Below are positions 1 through 5,213 of a DNA stretch of 5,213 bases, piece by piece. Source of the stretch: Caryophanales bacterium. Lineage in GTDB: Bacteria > Bacillota > Bacilli > Alicyclobacillales > SLC66. The notes beneath the pieces are model-generated. The model saw only the letters and a program-made list of their open reading frames with translations. It was not told the origin of the DNA and searched no databases. Location: NCBI GenBank assembly GCA_027341705.1, contig DAIELO010000096.1, positions 1 to 5,213 on the forward strand. Reading direction: 5' to 3'. Numbering within the stretch: the stretch's first letter is position 1; every line of letters begins with the position of its first letter. The position numbers were made by a program, and so were the translations under genes.

Positions 1-1505
1 AGCCCGGGGTCATAGGATTTTATCAGTCAGCTACTATTACGTGTATCGCATTGCATGATAAATCAACTCGACAATATCACAATATTTTCACACTTGTTAC
101 TTTAAACGAGACACCTTGTCATAAACAGAATGTTATTCGACACGGAAGCTCCAAGACATTTTCTCTAAATAAGAGAACCAGTGTCATGCTTACATTTCAG
201 GATGTGGATGTGCCCACTGTCATTCAGTTGTATAGTTCCGTTGCTAATTCCGGTCAATGGTGTCAACCAGGTTGTCCTAATTTAGTACTTGACAACTTAT
301 CGGAACTTGGGCCAGTTTTTTTGTCAAAAGATTCTCGGCCAATTGGTCTCGCATTAAGAAATTCGTTCCTCCGATGCCACTACATCATGGAGTTCTTCGC
401 GAAAACAAAGCAACTCTATAGAAACCTGACGAAAAACGAGATGACCAAATTAACCGACTGGATATTGATACAAGTCCCTATTGATTTAAATACTGTATCA
501 GACAGAATAGGGAACATAATATTCCAACTGCCGATTACGATTTTAGAAGTGCAGGAGAAAGGGAACGGAAATAATGGTTTAAATATTCCAATCGCCTGGC
601 ATCCGAAATTGAGCTCCAATCCACCAGCTGTAGATGTGCGAGCATATTGTACCTTTGACAAAGCGGTAATTGGTAACGGCGTATCGAGTAATTCACACGG
701 CTCACACACTGTTAACCTCACTTCAAACCGAGGGTTGGTTACGACCAGGATTACACGCAAATCAGATGATTTGCTCTTATTCCAAAGTGAGGGACACTTT
801 TTGGAGAGTTTTCAAATTGGCCTTAGGTTGAGCCATCCTATTAAACGGAATGTGAATGTACCCACAATAAGAACAGGCGATCCTGAGATTTCATATACCG
901 TTGACCTGTATAGTAATCATAACCAAAACGCTAATAGTACTGTGGATTGGAGACAGTGGGTTGGACAAAGACAGCACAAAGAATCAGTTACAGAATTAGA
1001 GTCAAAAAAATTCTTTGTACAATATGCTAAAGGCGGGAACAACGAGCATCAAAAAGCACTATCAGACATTCGCTTTCTCATTTCAACCTATGGAGATGCC
1101 GGTGTCAGTCTATGGGATCCGTATTGTACAGCCAGAGATATCCTAGCGACTGTTTTTGCCTGCCAAAGGCGAGATGCTCCACTTCGGGTTATTACATCGA
1201 ACCTGGCGATTCCCAAAGGAACCTCATGGGCGAAGTGGACGTCTGACTTTCAAGACACAATATCGAAGAGCGGGAATTTGGAAGGCATTGACCTTCGAGT
1301 ACGCGTGCAAACAGGTACAAATGGTTGGGCGTTTCATGACAGGTTCCTGATGTTTCCGAGTTCACCGCCCCATGTCTGGTCTCTTGGAGCCTCTCTAAAT
1401 CACATTGGTGCTTTGCATTCTATCCTTCTCAAGGTCGAACATGCCCAACCTGTGATAGATGCCTTCGATGGCCTATGGGATAAATTGGGAGGAAACGAAA
1501 TTTGA
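1..1505 (+). CDS. PLD-like domain protein, VPA1262-like (5' end outside window)
   Basis: The frame ending at the TGA at 1503-1505 is open to the left edge (first whole codon at 3), so the 5' end is missing. A TTG at 51 is a possible start, but no ribosome binding site precedes it and the upstream codons read as ordinary protein, so I treat the gene as truncated by the window. About 500 codons are visible. The N-terminal two thirds show no motif I can name. The C-terminal ~170 residues look like a phospholipase D-fold domain: a strand with SLWDPYC (near 1110-1130), then HDRFLMF (His codon at 1335-1337), then WSLGASLNHIG (1377-1409). The last two match one half of the HxK...GS..N active site of PLD-type nucleases and lipases, with Arg in the Lys position. 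Only one half site is seen, so an active enzyme would probably need to dimerise. The ending (…VIDAFDGLWDKL) recalls proteins named VPA1262 family, from memory and unverified. The gene overlaps the next one by four bases. Molecular substrate unknown; a nuclease or a binding role are both possible. Confidence 0.72.
   Translation, partial: PGVIGFYQSATITCIALHDKSTRQYHNIFTLVTLNETPCHKQNVIRHGSSKTFSLNKRTSVMLTFQDVDVPTVIQLYSSVANSGQWCQPGCPNLVLDNLSELGPVFLSKDSRPIGLALRNSFLRCHYIMEFFAKTKQLYRNLTKNEMTKLTDWILIQVPIDLNTVSDRIGNIIFQLPITILEVQEKGNGNNGLNIPIAWHPKLSSNPPAVDVRAYCTFDKAVIGNGVSSNSHGSHTVNLTSNRGLVTTRITRKSDDLLLFQSEGHFLESFQIGLRLSHPIKRNVNVPTIRTGDPEISYTVDLYSNHNQNANSTVDWRQWVGQRQHKESVTELESKKFFVQYAKGGNNEHQKALSDIRFLISTYGDAGVSLWDPYCTARDILATVFACQRRDAPLRVITSNLAIPKGTSWAKWTSDFQDTISKSGNLEGIDLRVRVQTGTNGWAFHDRFLMFPSSPPHVWSLGASLNHIGALHSILLKVEHAQPVIDAFDGLWDKLGGNEI
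1487..1493 (+). promoter_or_regulatory. Ribosome binding site for the 581-residue gene
   Basis: GGGAGGA lies eight bases before the TTG at 1502, inside the last codons of the upstream gene. It decides in favour of the TTG start, since no other start codon near it is as well placed. Its position inside the upstream coding region, together with the TTGA stop/start overlap, indicates translational coupling. Confidence 0.8.
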
Positions 1506-3247
1506 CCATAGCTGAAAAGTACCTCAACGACGGATTGGACTCATGGAGCTATTACCAATACCACATAAAGGAATGGAGACCTCTACTATTAGAGGTTGAA
1601 CGCTCCATCAAGCAAAACAGCGAGTGGATTGAGAATAGGGCATCACTGTATGAATTCTTACATTCTTATTACAAGAATACCGGACTATTGGACGAACCAA
1701 CGGTCACAAGAGCAATTTTAAGGGCAAATCACGGACTGGGGGGTTCTGCAGGTAGAAATGTCTATAAGAGTCAAATTGCCGACATGCTCGATCATTTCCA
1801 ATCAGAAAAATTAGAAATGAATTTCCTGGATAGTTGGGTGAATAATATTTGGTTCCCCTACATAAATTCGACAGATACACTTGATGAAAAACAAATTCGT
1901 TTTGAATTCCTATCTTTAATCACAGGTGCTTTGCATTCGCTGACTAGAATTTCTCACATCGATTTAAGCCAAGTTATTGAGATGAGTAAACTCATTGCGA
2001 TCTTAGAGTTACCATTTTGGATTATTCCTGAGGGTTTAAAAATCTTGACGAGCAAGCACGAAATAAACTGCGTATTTGGCACTATTGTTGATAAAATTAA
2101 TGCCCCAGTCATTGAGTTTAACATATCCCTTAAACAAGGCTTTCCCATTTATGAGAAGGATTTTTTTGATGCATTAACCGAAGCGCTACAATCGGAAGAT
2201 ATATTGGCTGTGAACGGAATGAAGTCAAGGATTGTTCATCCGGTCGAAATGGAACCGTGGGTTCTGGATTTGTTCGTACTTGCATATTCACTCTCACCTG
2301 AGTATATGGTACGTCTCGTCACTCCAAGTAAGTCTCCGTTTATGGCTGATTTTATTTTGAGCATACCGATGTTTAAATATGATTTGGAATTGCACTTGCT
2401 GTTTGCGAAACTAGGGTCCGTATGGGACAGGATAGAGGCAATCGAGAGTCTTTTTGCGCAATTGATCACTACGAACCACAGACTGTCATATAGACTACTA
2501 GTTCTAATGTATACTAGGGTCAGTTTGGAATTTGCCTTACAGTTGCATCAACCTAAAATACTTACCTGGGCCATGAATAAACTACCCAGTTTGCACAACG
2601 CAGGAATGTCGATGATTCGATGGCTTGGTGAAAGTTTGGGTATTGCTTTAAGAAATCAGCTCAGTTCAAGCGAAATTCAGCAAGCTTTTTTAGATTGGAA
2701 TCCATACCTCACGTCCAATAACTTGGAAATAGTTTTGGGTGCAGTTAGAAACAAAATCACAGATACACCTCTGTTAACATCATGGGACAAGGTTTCTGTT
2801 AATATGTGGTTGCACTTGATCGTTGACACGTATTTCATGCGAGCAGAGAAGTTGTTTAACAACCGGACGACCTTTTTGGAGAATCTCATGATTCAAGTCA
2901 TGAGTGTCCGGTTCTCTGGCAATGTTAGCCGACTCCTAAAACTTCTTAAAATTATCATAAAGAAAGTGCAGTACATCGATCGAAAGTGGTTTGTAAGTGA
3001 GCAACAACTTACACTAAGATTAAATGCACTATTGAATTCATTATTGATCGGCATTTTCGCGCTAGCGAATCAAGAACTGGAGAGAATTTCAAAAGATGAT
3101 GTGAAACATGTCCTCGATAGGGCTAGGCGAATAGCTTTAGACACTCGTTTGTGGGACGTTGACCGGGATGGTTCAAATCTCTTTGTTCAACCTTGGGATT
3201 TTAAGGAGATCGAGAGAGCTATAGTGATTATTGAAAATAAGCTGTAA
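1502..3247 (+). CDS. Unknown helix-rich 581-residue protein coupled to the PLD-like gene
   Basis: The gene begins at TTG 1502, overlapping the previous stop (TTGA) and preceded by GGGAGGA, and ends at TAA 3245-3247. I do not recognise the family. The 581 residues look almost entirely alpha-helical, with many Leu, Ile, Trp and Tyr, short amphipathic stretches and few Gly or Pro, which could suit a helical-repeat scaffold. The N-terminus is aromatic-rich (WSYYQYHIKEW, about residues 15-25). A hydrophobic stretch around residues 507-522 is the best candidate for a buried or membrane-touching helix, but its flanks are charged and ordinary, so I do not call a membrane protein. There is no signal peptide, Walker A, HTH or obvious metal-binding motif. 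Its close coupling to the PLD-like gene suggests the two products form a complex or act in one pathway. Inference: a sensor, scaffold or regulator for the PLD-like partner. The reading frame is intact and codon use matches its AT-rich neighbour. Confidence 0.8.
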   Translation: MTIAEKYLNDGLDSWSYYQYHIKEWRPLLLEVERSIKQNSEWIENRASLYEFLHSYYKNTGLLDEPTVTRAILRANHGLGGSAGRNVYKSQIADMLDHFQSEKLEMNFLDSWVNNIWFPYINSTDTLDEKQIRFEFLSLITGALHSLTRISHIDLSQVIEMSKLIAILELPFWIIPEGLKILTSKHEINCVFGTIVDKINAPVIEFNISLKQGFPIYEKDFFDALTEALQSEDILAVNGMKSRIVHPVEMEPWVLDLFVLAYSLSPEYMVRLVTPSKSPFMADFILSIPMFKYDLELHLLFAKLGSVWDRIEAIESLFAQLITTNHRLSYRLLVLMYTRVSLEFALQLHQPKILTWAMNKLPSLHNAGMSMIRWLGESLGIALRNQLSSSEIQQAFLDWNPYLTSNNLEIVLGAVRNKITDTPLLTSWDKVSVNMWLHLIVDTYFMRAEKLFNNRTTFLENLMIQVMSVRFSGNVSRLLKLLKIIIKKVQYIDRKWFVSEQQLTLRLNALLNSLLIGIFALANQELERISKDDVKHVLDRARRIALDTRLWDVDRDGSNLFVQPWDFKEIERAIVIIENKL

Positions 3248-3437
3248 ATGGAAGCAAAGCTATGTTTTTGAAATTGTATTAGCGCCTCGTCATAATTCTC
3301 TCGAATGGATGTCCGAAACTACTACAATCTACCACCAAATGCTATTGCGCATACGGGCTGCGAATGTTCAAGAATGCTTGGCTGGTGTCTTGCAATCTAA
3401 CGGCATACCATTAACAAAATTTGCTCAGTCGCTCTGA
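3231..3437 (+). CDS. Doubtful short reading frame after the 581-residue gene
   Basis: An open frame of 68 codons starts at TTG 3231, 17 bases inside the end of the previous gene, and stops at 3435-3437. The nearest purine-rich site (AAGGAG at 3203-3208) is 22 bases upstream, too far for that TTG, and the first in-frame ATG (3309) has no ribosome binding site. The product (VFEIVLAPRHNSLEW… to …LTKFAQSL) matches nothing I know. It overlaps the end of the convergent small gene by 13 bases. It could be a third cargo gene with a weak start, the remnant of a longer gene, or chance. A competing 31-codon frame starts at ATG 3305 and is equally unsupported. Otherwise I see no gene, promoter or terminator in 3248-3424. 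Confidence 0.25.
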   Translation: MKISCKWKQSYVFEIVLAPRHNSLEWMSETTTIYHQMLLRIRAANVQECLAGVLQSNGIPLTKFAQSL

Positions 3438-3628
3438 TGATCTGACGTTTCGATTATATCCTTTAATTTCATTTGCATATCTGGATGACTCACAAAAGCT
3501 TCGGCTTGCATGTGAGCCAATCGCTTTATCTCTTCGCTCTCTAACTTAAACGACGGTTTCGACAACCTACGATATTCCCCCAACTGCGTCATCAAAGGGT
3601 TGGAACGTTCACATCTTCGATTCACCAT
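3425..3628 (-). CDS. Small hypothetical protein downstream of the recombinase
   Basis: This encodes 67 residues, starting at the ATG complementary to 3626-3628 and ending at TGA (3425-3427). An in-frame ATG five codons earlier (3641-3643) is rejected, because the GGAGG that serves this gene lies immediately after it and sits eight bases before the chosen start. The product is charged, with a central amphipathic helix (about residues 28-44, LESEEIKRLAHMQAEAF) and a possible second helix (HPDMQMKLKDIIE). There is no helix-turn-helix, membrane segment or cysteine pair. It lies 77 bases downstream of the recombinase on the same strand, with a 9-bp hairpin between them, so it may share the transcript or be separated from it. 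By position it could be a recombination directionality factor or another small element gene, but its sequence does not show this. Family not recognised. Confidence 0.55.
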   Translation of the reverse strand: MVNRRCERSNPLMTQLGEYRRLSKPSFKLESEEIKRLAHMQAEAFVSHPDMQMKLKDIIETSDHQSD

Positions 3629-3636
3629 CTGCCAGT

Positions 3637-3641
3637 CCTCC
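3637..3641 (-). promoter_or_regulatory. Ribosome binding site choosing the start of the 67-residue gene
   Basis: On the minus strand GGAGG (complement of 3637-3641) stands eight bases before the ATG at 3628. The longer in-frame ATG at 3643 overlaps this site, so the shorter protein is the better call. Confidence 0.65.
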
Positions 3642-3669
3642 ATAAATTCATAATCATCATCGATTCACA

Positions 3670-3698
3670 GATGGCCGGAAGCATAACTCCCGGCCATC
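3670..3698. terminator. GC-rich 9-bp hairpin between recombinase and small gene
   Basis: GATGGCCGG (3670-3678) and CCGGCCATC (3690-3698) are perfect inverted repeats around an 11-base loop, just after the recombinase stop at 3706. No T-run follows on either strand, so this is not a canonical intrinsic terminator. It may slow transcription, protect the 3' end of the recombinase message, or bind a protein. The stem is certain; its role is not. Confidence 0.4.
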
Positions 3699-3705
3699 AC
3701 CACCA

Positions 3706-4668
3706 CTAACTCAGCCGATGCTCCACAAAACTAAACTTACTGTGCTGCAAGTTCACATCGTGCGAGAACATCTCTACATATATGCGAACCGTCTCCATAC
3801 TGCTATGGCCAAGTATCCGCTGAAGAGAAAAGATGTCTCCACCCGCCAAAATGTAATATTTTGACATCGTATGCCTGAAAGTATGAGGTGACACGCGGAC
3901 ATTTGCAATTCGCGCCTGTTCTCCATACCGCTTAATGAGCTTTTGAATCGTGCCGATGGCAATGGGCTCGTTGTCGATGGTGACAAACAGCGCGTCTGTG
4001 AGCGCGTTTCCGCGCTCCTTCATGTATTTCTTCAGGACTTGACGCATCTTGCTCTGAATGGGCACCAGACGCTGCTTAGAGCCTTTCCCATGCACGAGGA
4101 CATTTCCGTCGCGAATATGCACATCTGCCATCTGAATGCCGACGAGTTCCGAAATTCGCATCCCGGTTTCCAGCAACAATAACATCACCGTGTAGTCGCG
4201 CAGACCCGTGAATGTGCTCTGATCCGGCTGACGTAGCAGTCGTGTAATCTCTTCCTCACTGAACGCCTGGATGATGACCTTCTCGGCCTTCAGAACGGGC
4301 AAATCCGCGCTGTAATCCCGAGGCAGGTAACTTTCCCTGTGCAGGAATTGAATGAGTCCACGAACGGATCGAATCCGCCCATTGATGGTGTTCACCTTCA
4401 GCCCGAGTTCCTCCAGCATGTAGAACACGAAATGGTCCTTCAGAAACGAAACAGTGAGTTTCCGGCAATCCTCTATCACCATGCCTTGCATACCCAAAAC
4501 TTTCTCCAGCGCATTCAGATTTTCCTTGTGCCACCGCTGTGTTTGTTTTGCCAATCCCCGGACATCACGCAAGAACTGTACCTTCGCATCTGCCAACGAA
4601 ATTATCCGTTCTTCCGGCACGGTCACCTCTTCCGCAAAATCAACCGTATTTTTTCTCCGTTTCGCCAT
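3706..4668 (-). CDS. Tyrosine recombinase/integrase of the element
   Basis: This is a 320-residue site-specific recombinase of the phage-integrase (tyrosine) family, the normal length for XerC/D-like enzymes. The N-terminal part (about residues 26-112) fits a SAM-like core-binding domain; the catalytic domain runs from about 132 to 305. All catalytic residues are visible: Arg171 (ETGMRISEL), Lys195 (HGKGSK), His262 and Arg265 (SPHTFRHT), His288 (LGHSS) and the nucleophile Tyr297 (RIYVEMF). The enzyme should therefore be active. I chose ATG 4668 (MAKRRK…) because AAGGAG sits ten bases before it; a frame extending to 4779 adds residues that overlap the repeat-rich leader and look non-coding. 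It is divergent from the cargo genes and sits 184 bases from the 3' end of tRNA-Leu, the usual place for an integrase that recombines at that tRNA. Its base composition matches the tRNA side more than the cargo. Confidence 0.95.
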   Translation of the reverse strand: MAKRRKNTVDFAEEVTVPEERIISLADAKVQFLRDVRGLAKQTQRWHKENLNALEKVLGMQGMVIEDCRKLTVSFLKDHFVFYMLEELGLKVNTINGRIRSVRGLIQFLHRESYLPRDYSADLPVLKAEKVIIQAFSEEEITRLLRQPDQSTFTGLRDYTVMLLLLETGMRISELVGIQMADVHIRDGNVLVHGKGSKQRLVPIQSKMRQVLKKYMKERGNALTDALFVTIDNEPIAIGTIQKLIKRYGEQARIANVRVSPHTFRHTMSKYYILAGGDIFSLQRILGHSSMETVRIYVEMFSHDVNLQHSKFSFVEHRLS

Positions 4669-4678
4669 ACCCACACTT

Positions 4679-4684
4679 CTCCTT
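4679..4684 (-). promoter_or_regulatory. Ribosome binding site of the recombinase
   Basis: AAGGAG on the minus strand, ten bases before ATG 4668, fixes the start at MAKRRK. It lies directly 3' of the long inverted repeat in the leader, and the A-run just before it could pair with a U-run near 4759-4763. Confidence 0.75.
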
Positions 4685-4691
4685 TTTCGAG

Positions 4692-4751
4692 ACGTGTGGG
4701 GGACTTGGCCCCTTTTGCCCCGCACTTCTGCGGACGTGTGTGCCCACACGT
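4692..4751 (-). promoter_or_regulatory. Inverted-repeat leader of the recombinase
   Basis: The untranslated stretch before the recombinase holds nested inverted repeats. ACGTGTGGG (4692-4700) and CCCACACGT (4743-4751) are perfect 9-bp complements. The second arm can instead pair locally with ACGTGTG at 4734-4740 (7 bp, 4-base loop), so the two foldings exclude each other. Between them lie a GGGG/CCCC hairpin (4699-4712) and CCGCA/TGCGG (4720-4733). The long stem would end next to the ribosome binding site. The repeats may alternatively be recombinase-binding DNA sites. The repeats are seen; regulation is inferred. I see no convincing promoter for the recombinase between 4685 and 4850. Confidence 0.5.
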
Positions 4752-4792
4752 ACCCGCAAAAATCGAGGGCAAATTCCACCGTAAAATGGAAA

Positions 4793-4826
4793 CAGGGCTC
4801 TTGAGCTCAAAGGCTCAAAAACCCTG
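4793..4826 (-). terminator. Terminator-like hairpin after tRNA-Leu
   Basis: On the minus strand, CAGGGTTTTTGAGC and GCTCAAGAGCCCTG form a 14-bp stem with two G·T pairs around a six-base loop, followed by TTTCCATTTT. It lies 27 bases past the tRNA CCA end, a fitting place to stop tRNA transcription. The T-tract is broken, so termination may be partial and could let some transcripts continue toward the recombinase. Confidence 0.5.
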
Positions 4827-4852
4827 CTACACTGCGGCATTTTAGACTTTTC

Positions 4853-4875
4853 TGGTGTCGAGACCGGGACTTGAA
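4853..4875. other. Probable attachment-site region at the tRNA-Leu 3' end
   Basis: The 3' end of the tRNA (T-loop to CCA) faces the recombinase gene. Integrases adjacent to a tRNA typically recombine within this stretch and leave a direct repeat of it at the far end of the element. No second copy lies in this window, so the exact core cannot be set here. The placement is inference from gene order. Confidence 0.55.
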
Positions 4876-4937
4876 CCCGGACGGGTTACCCCACACGCCC
4901 CTCAAACGTGCGCGTCTGCCAATTCCGCCATCCCGAC
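4853..4937 (-). tRNA. tRNA-Leu (anticodon GAG)
   Basis: A complete leucine tRNA is visible on the minus strand. The acceptor GTCGGGA (4937-4931) pairs with TCTCGAC (4863-4857), with discriminator A and an encoded CCA (4855-4853). The anticodon stem CACGT/GCGTG encloses loop TTGAGGG, with anticodon GAG at 4903-4901, reading CUU and CUC. The long variable arm (GGGGTAACCC) is the class II mark expected of leucine tRNA. The T arm is CCGGG-TTCAAGT-CCCGG. The gene is intact, as expected when an element inserts at the 3' end and restores it. Confidence 0.96.
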
Positions 4938-4977
4938 ATGGTGGTTGTCTTACGACTCGGTGAATCGGACGAAAGCT

Positions 4978-5007
4978 AGTATAGCATGGTGACGCGATAT
5001 ATTGCAA
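4978..5007 (-). promoter_or_regulatory. Likely promoter of tRNA-Leu
   Basis: On the minus strand TTGCAA (5007-5002) and TATACT (4983-4978) are separated by 18 bases, with the -10 ending 40 bases before the tRNA. Both hexamers are close to the sigma-A consensus. Confidence 0.55.
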
Positions 5008-5016
5008 GCGTCACCA
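4987..5016. promoter_or_regulatory. Perfect 9-bp inverted repeat over the tRNA promoter
   Basis: TGGTGACGC (4987-4995) and GCGTCACCA (5008-5016) are exact inverted repeats separated by 12 bases, which include the candidate -35. The size and symmetry suit a dimeric DNA-binding protein. The repeat might alternatively form a hairpin at the end of the transglycosylase transcript, but no T-run follows. Confidence 0.45.
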
Positions 5017-5044
5017 ACTATACAATTTCAACCAAGTCATTCAA
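5017..5044 (-). promoter_or_regulatory. Second possible promoter upstream of tRNA-Leu
   Basis: TTGAAT (5044-5039) and TATAGT (5022-5017) on the minus strand are 16 bases apart, just after the transglycosylase stop. If active, its transcript would run through the 9-bp inverted repeat before the tRNA. Weaker than the downstream candidate. Confidence 0.3.
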
Positions 5045-5059
5045 ACTGCGCTCGTACAT

Positions 5060-5213
5060 TTAATAAAACCGATGAAAGACGTGTACCATAAACATGACGC
5101 GTTCGACGAAATGTCGCGTCTCAGTGACGGGGATATCTTGTACTGAAATCTCATCACCTGACCATTTTCCTTCGGCGATCCAACGCTTCACGCGATTGGG
5201 GCCAGCATTGTAC
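5060..5213 (-). CDS. Lytic transglycosylase, C-terminal end (5' part outside window)
   Basis: A minus-strand frame enters from the right edge and gives 50 residues before TAA (5062-5060). It begins YNAGPNRVKRWI and continues to VTETRHFVERVMFMV. YNAGP followed by a basic helix, and then an ETRxFVxRVM helix, are the closing motifs of the SLT (Slt70-type, lysozyme-like) catalytic domain, which cleaves the MurNAc-GlcNAc bond of peptidoglycan with formation of the 1,6-anhydro product. The catalytic Glu lies upstream, outside the window. The protein ends within a few residues of the domain, as in short Bacillota enzymes of this type. It is probably host chromosome flanking the element. No T-rich terminator follows the stop. 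Confidence 0.85.
   Translation of the reverse strand, partial: YNAGPNRVKRWIAEGKWSGDEISVQDIPVTETRHFVERVMFMVHVFHRFY

Larger units (their letters stand above)
1..4855. mobile_element. Integrase-proximal part of a tRNA-Leu-integrated element (left end not in window)
   Basis: An intact tyrosine recombinase next to the 3' end of tRNA-Leu, a small unknown gene and AT-rich cargo with no housekeeping gene together indicate an integrative element or genomic island. It ends at or just inside the tRNA on the right; the left end lies beyond the window. No phage structural, conjugation or relaxase gene is visible, so its class (satellite, prophage remnant, defence island, ICE) cannot be decided. Confidence 0.6.

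Noticed and set aside
416..760. Minus-strand frame of 114 codons inside the PLD-like gene
   Set aside because: It is a shadow of the coding strand, with no ribosome binding site and no family resemblance.
3160..3180. GACCGGGATGGTTCAAATC resembling a tRNA T arm or a second attachment copy
   Set aside because: It lies inside the intact 581-residue gene, and no acceptor or anticodon arm accompanies it. The likeness to 4853-4880 is short and interrupted.
4669..4779. N-terminal extension of the recombinase to 4779
   Set aside because: The added 37 codons overlap the inverted-repeat leader and have no suitable ribosome binding site, whereas AAGGAG sits properly before ATG 4668.
4339..4845. Plus-strand frame of 168 codons opposite the recombinase
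   Set aside because: It lies antisense to a complete recombinase with all catalytic residues, runs through the leader repeats and has no recognisable protein features.
5096..5120. GACGCG…CGCGTC inverted repeat
   Set aside because: Only six bases per arm and inside the transglycosylase coding sequence; most likely chance.
1..5213. CRISPR array or other regularly spaced repeats
   Set aside because: No repeat-spacer pattern is visible; the only repeats are short and clustered in the recombinase leader.

Overview
The window looks like the integrase-proximal end of a chromosomal integrative element in a Bacillota-type bacterium. Strong GGAGG ribosome binding sites, two genes that appear to start with TTG, and a CCA-encoding tRNA-Leu beside a lytic transglycosylase gene all fit that group. 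An Alicyclobacillaceae-like host is only a guess. By eye, the cargo at roughly 1-3650 is AT-richer than the integrase/tRNA/transglycosylase part at roughly 3700-5213.

Layout. On the plus strand, a coding region enters from the left edge and ends at 1505. It carries a C-terminal phospholipase D-like half site (HDR...SLGASLN) and resembles proteins that databases call the VPA1262 family. A 581-residue, helix-rich protein of no recognised family follows (1502-3247). The two genes overlap by four bases (TTGA), so they are probably translationally coupled and work together. A short, doubtful reading frame trails the second gene. From 3700 to 3425 everything reads on the minus strand: a small protein of unknown function (3628-3425) lies behind a complete tyrosine recombinase (4668-3706).

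Upstream of the recombinase is a leader with several inverted repeats, then a terminator-like hairpin, then an intact tRNA-Leu(GAG) whose 3' end faces the recombinase. This is the classic arrangement of an element inserted at a tRNA 3' end, so 4853-4875 is the likely attachment region and everything to its left is probably element DNA. Right of the tRNA lie its promoter region, with a perfect 9-bp inverted repeat over the -35, and the last 50 codons of a lytic transglycosylase gene running off the right edge. These are host chromosome.

The most interesting content is the coupled pair of PLD-like protein and large unknown protein. It is carried as cargo at a tRNA-integrated element end, a position where phage-defence systems are common. 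A defence role is inference from context and from the nuclease-like motif, and nothing in the sequence proves it.
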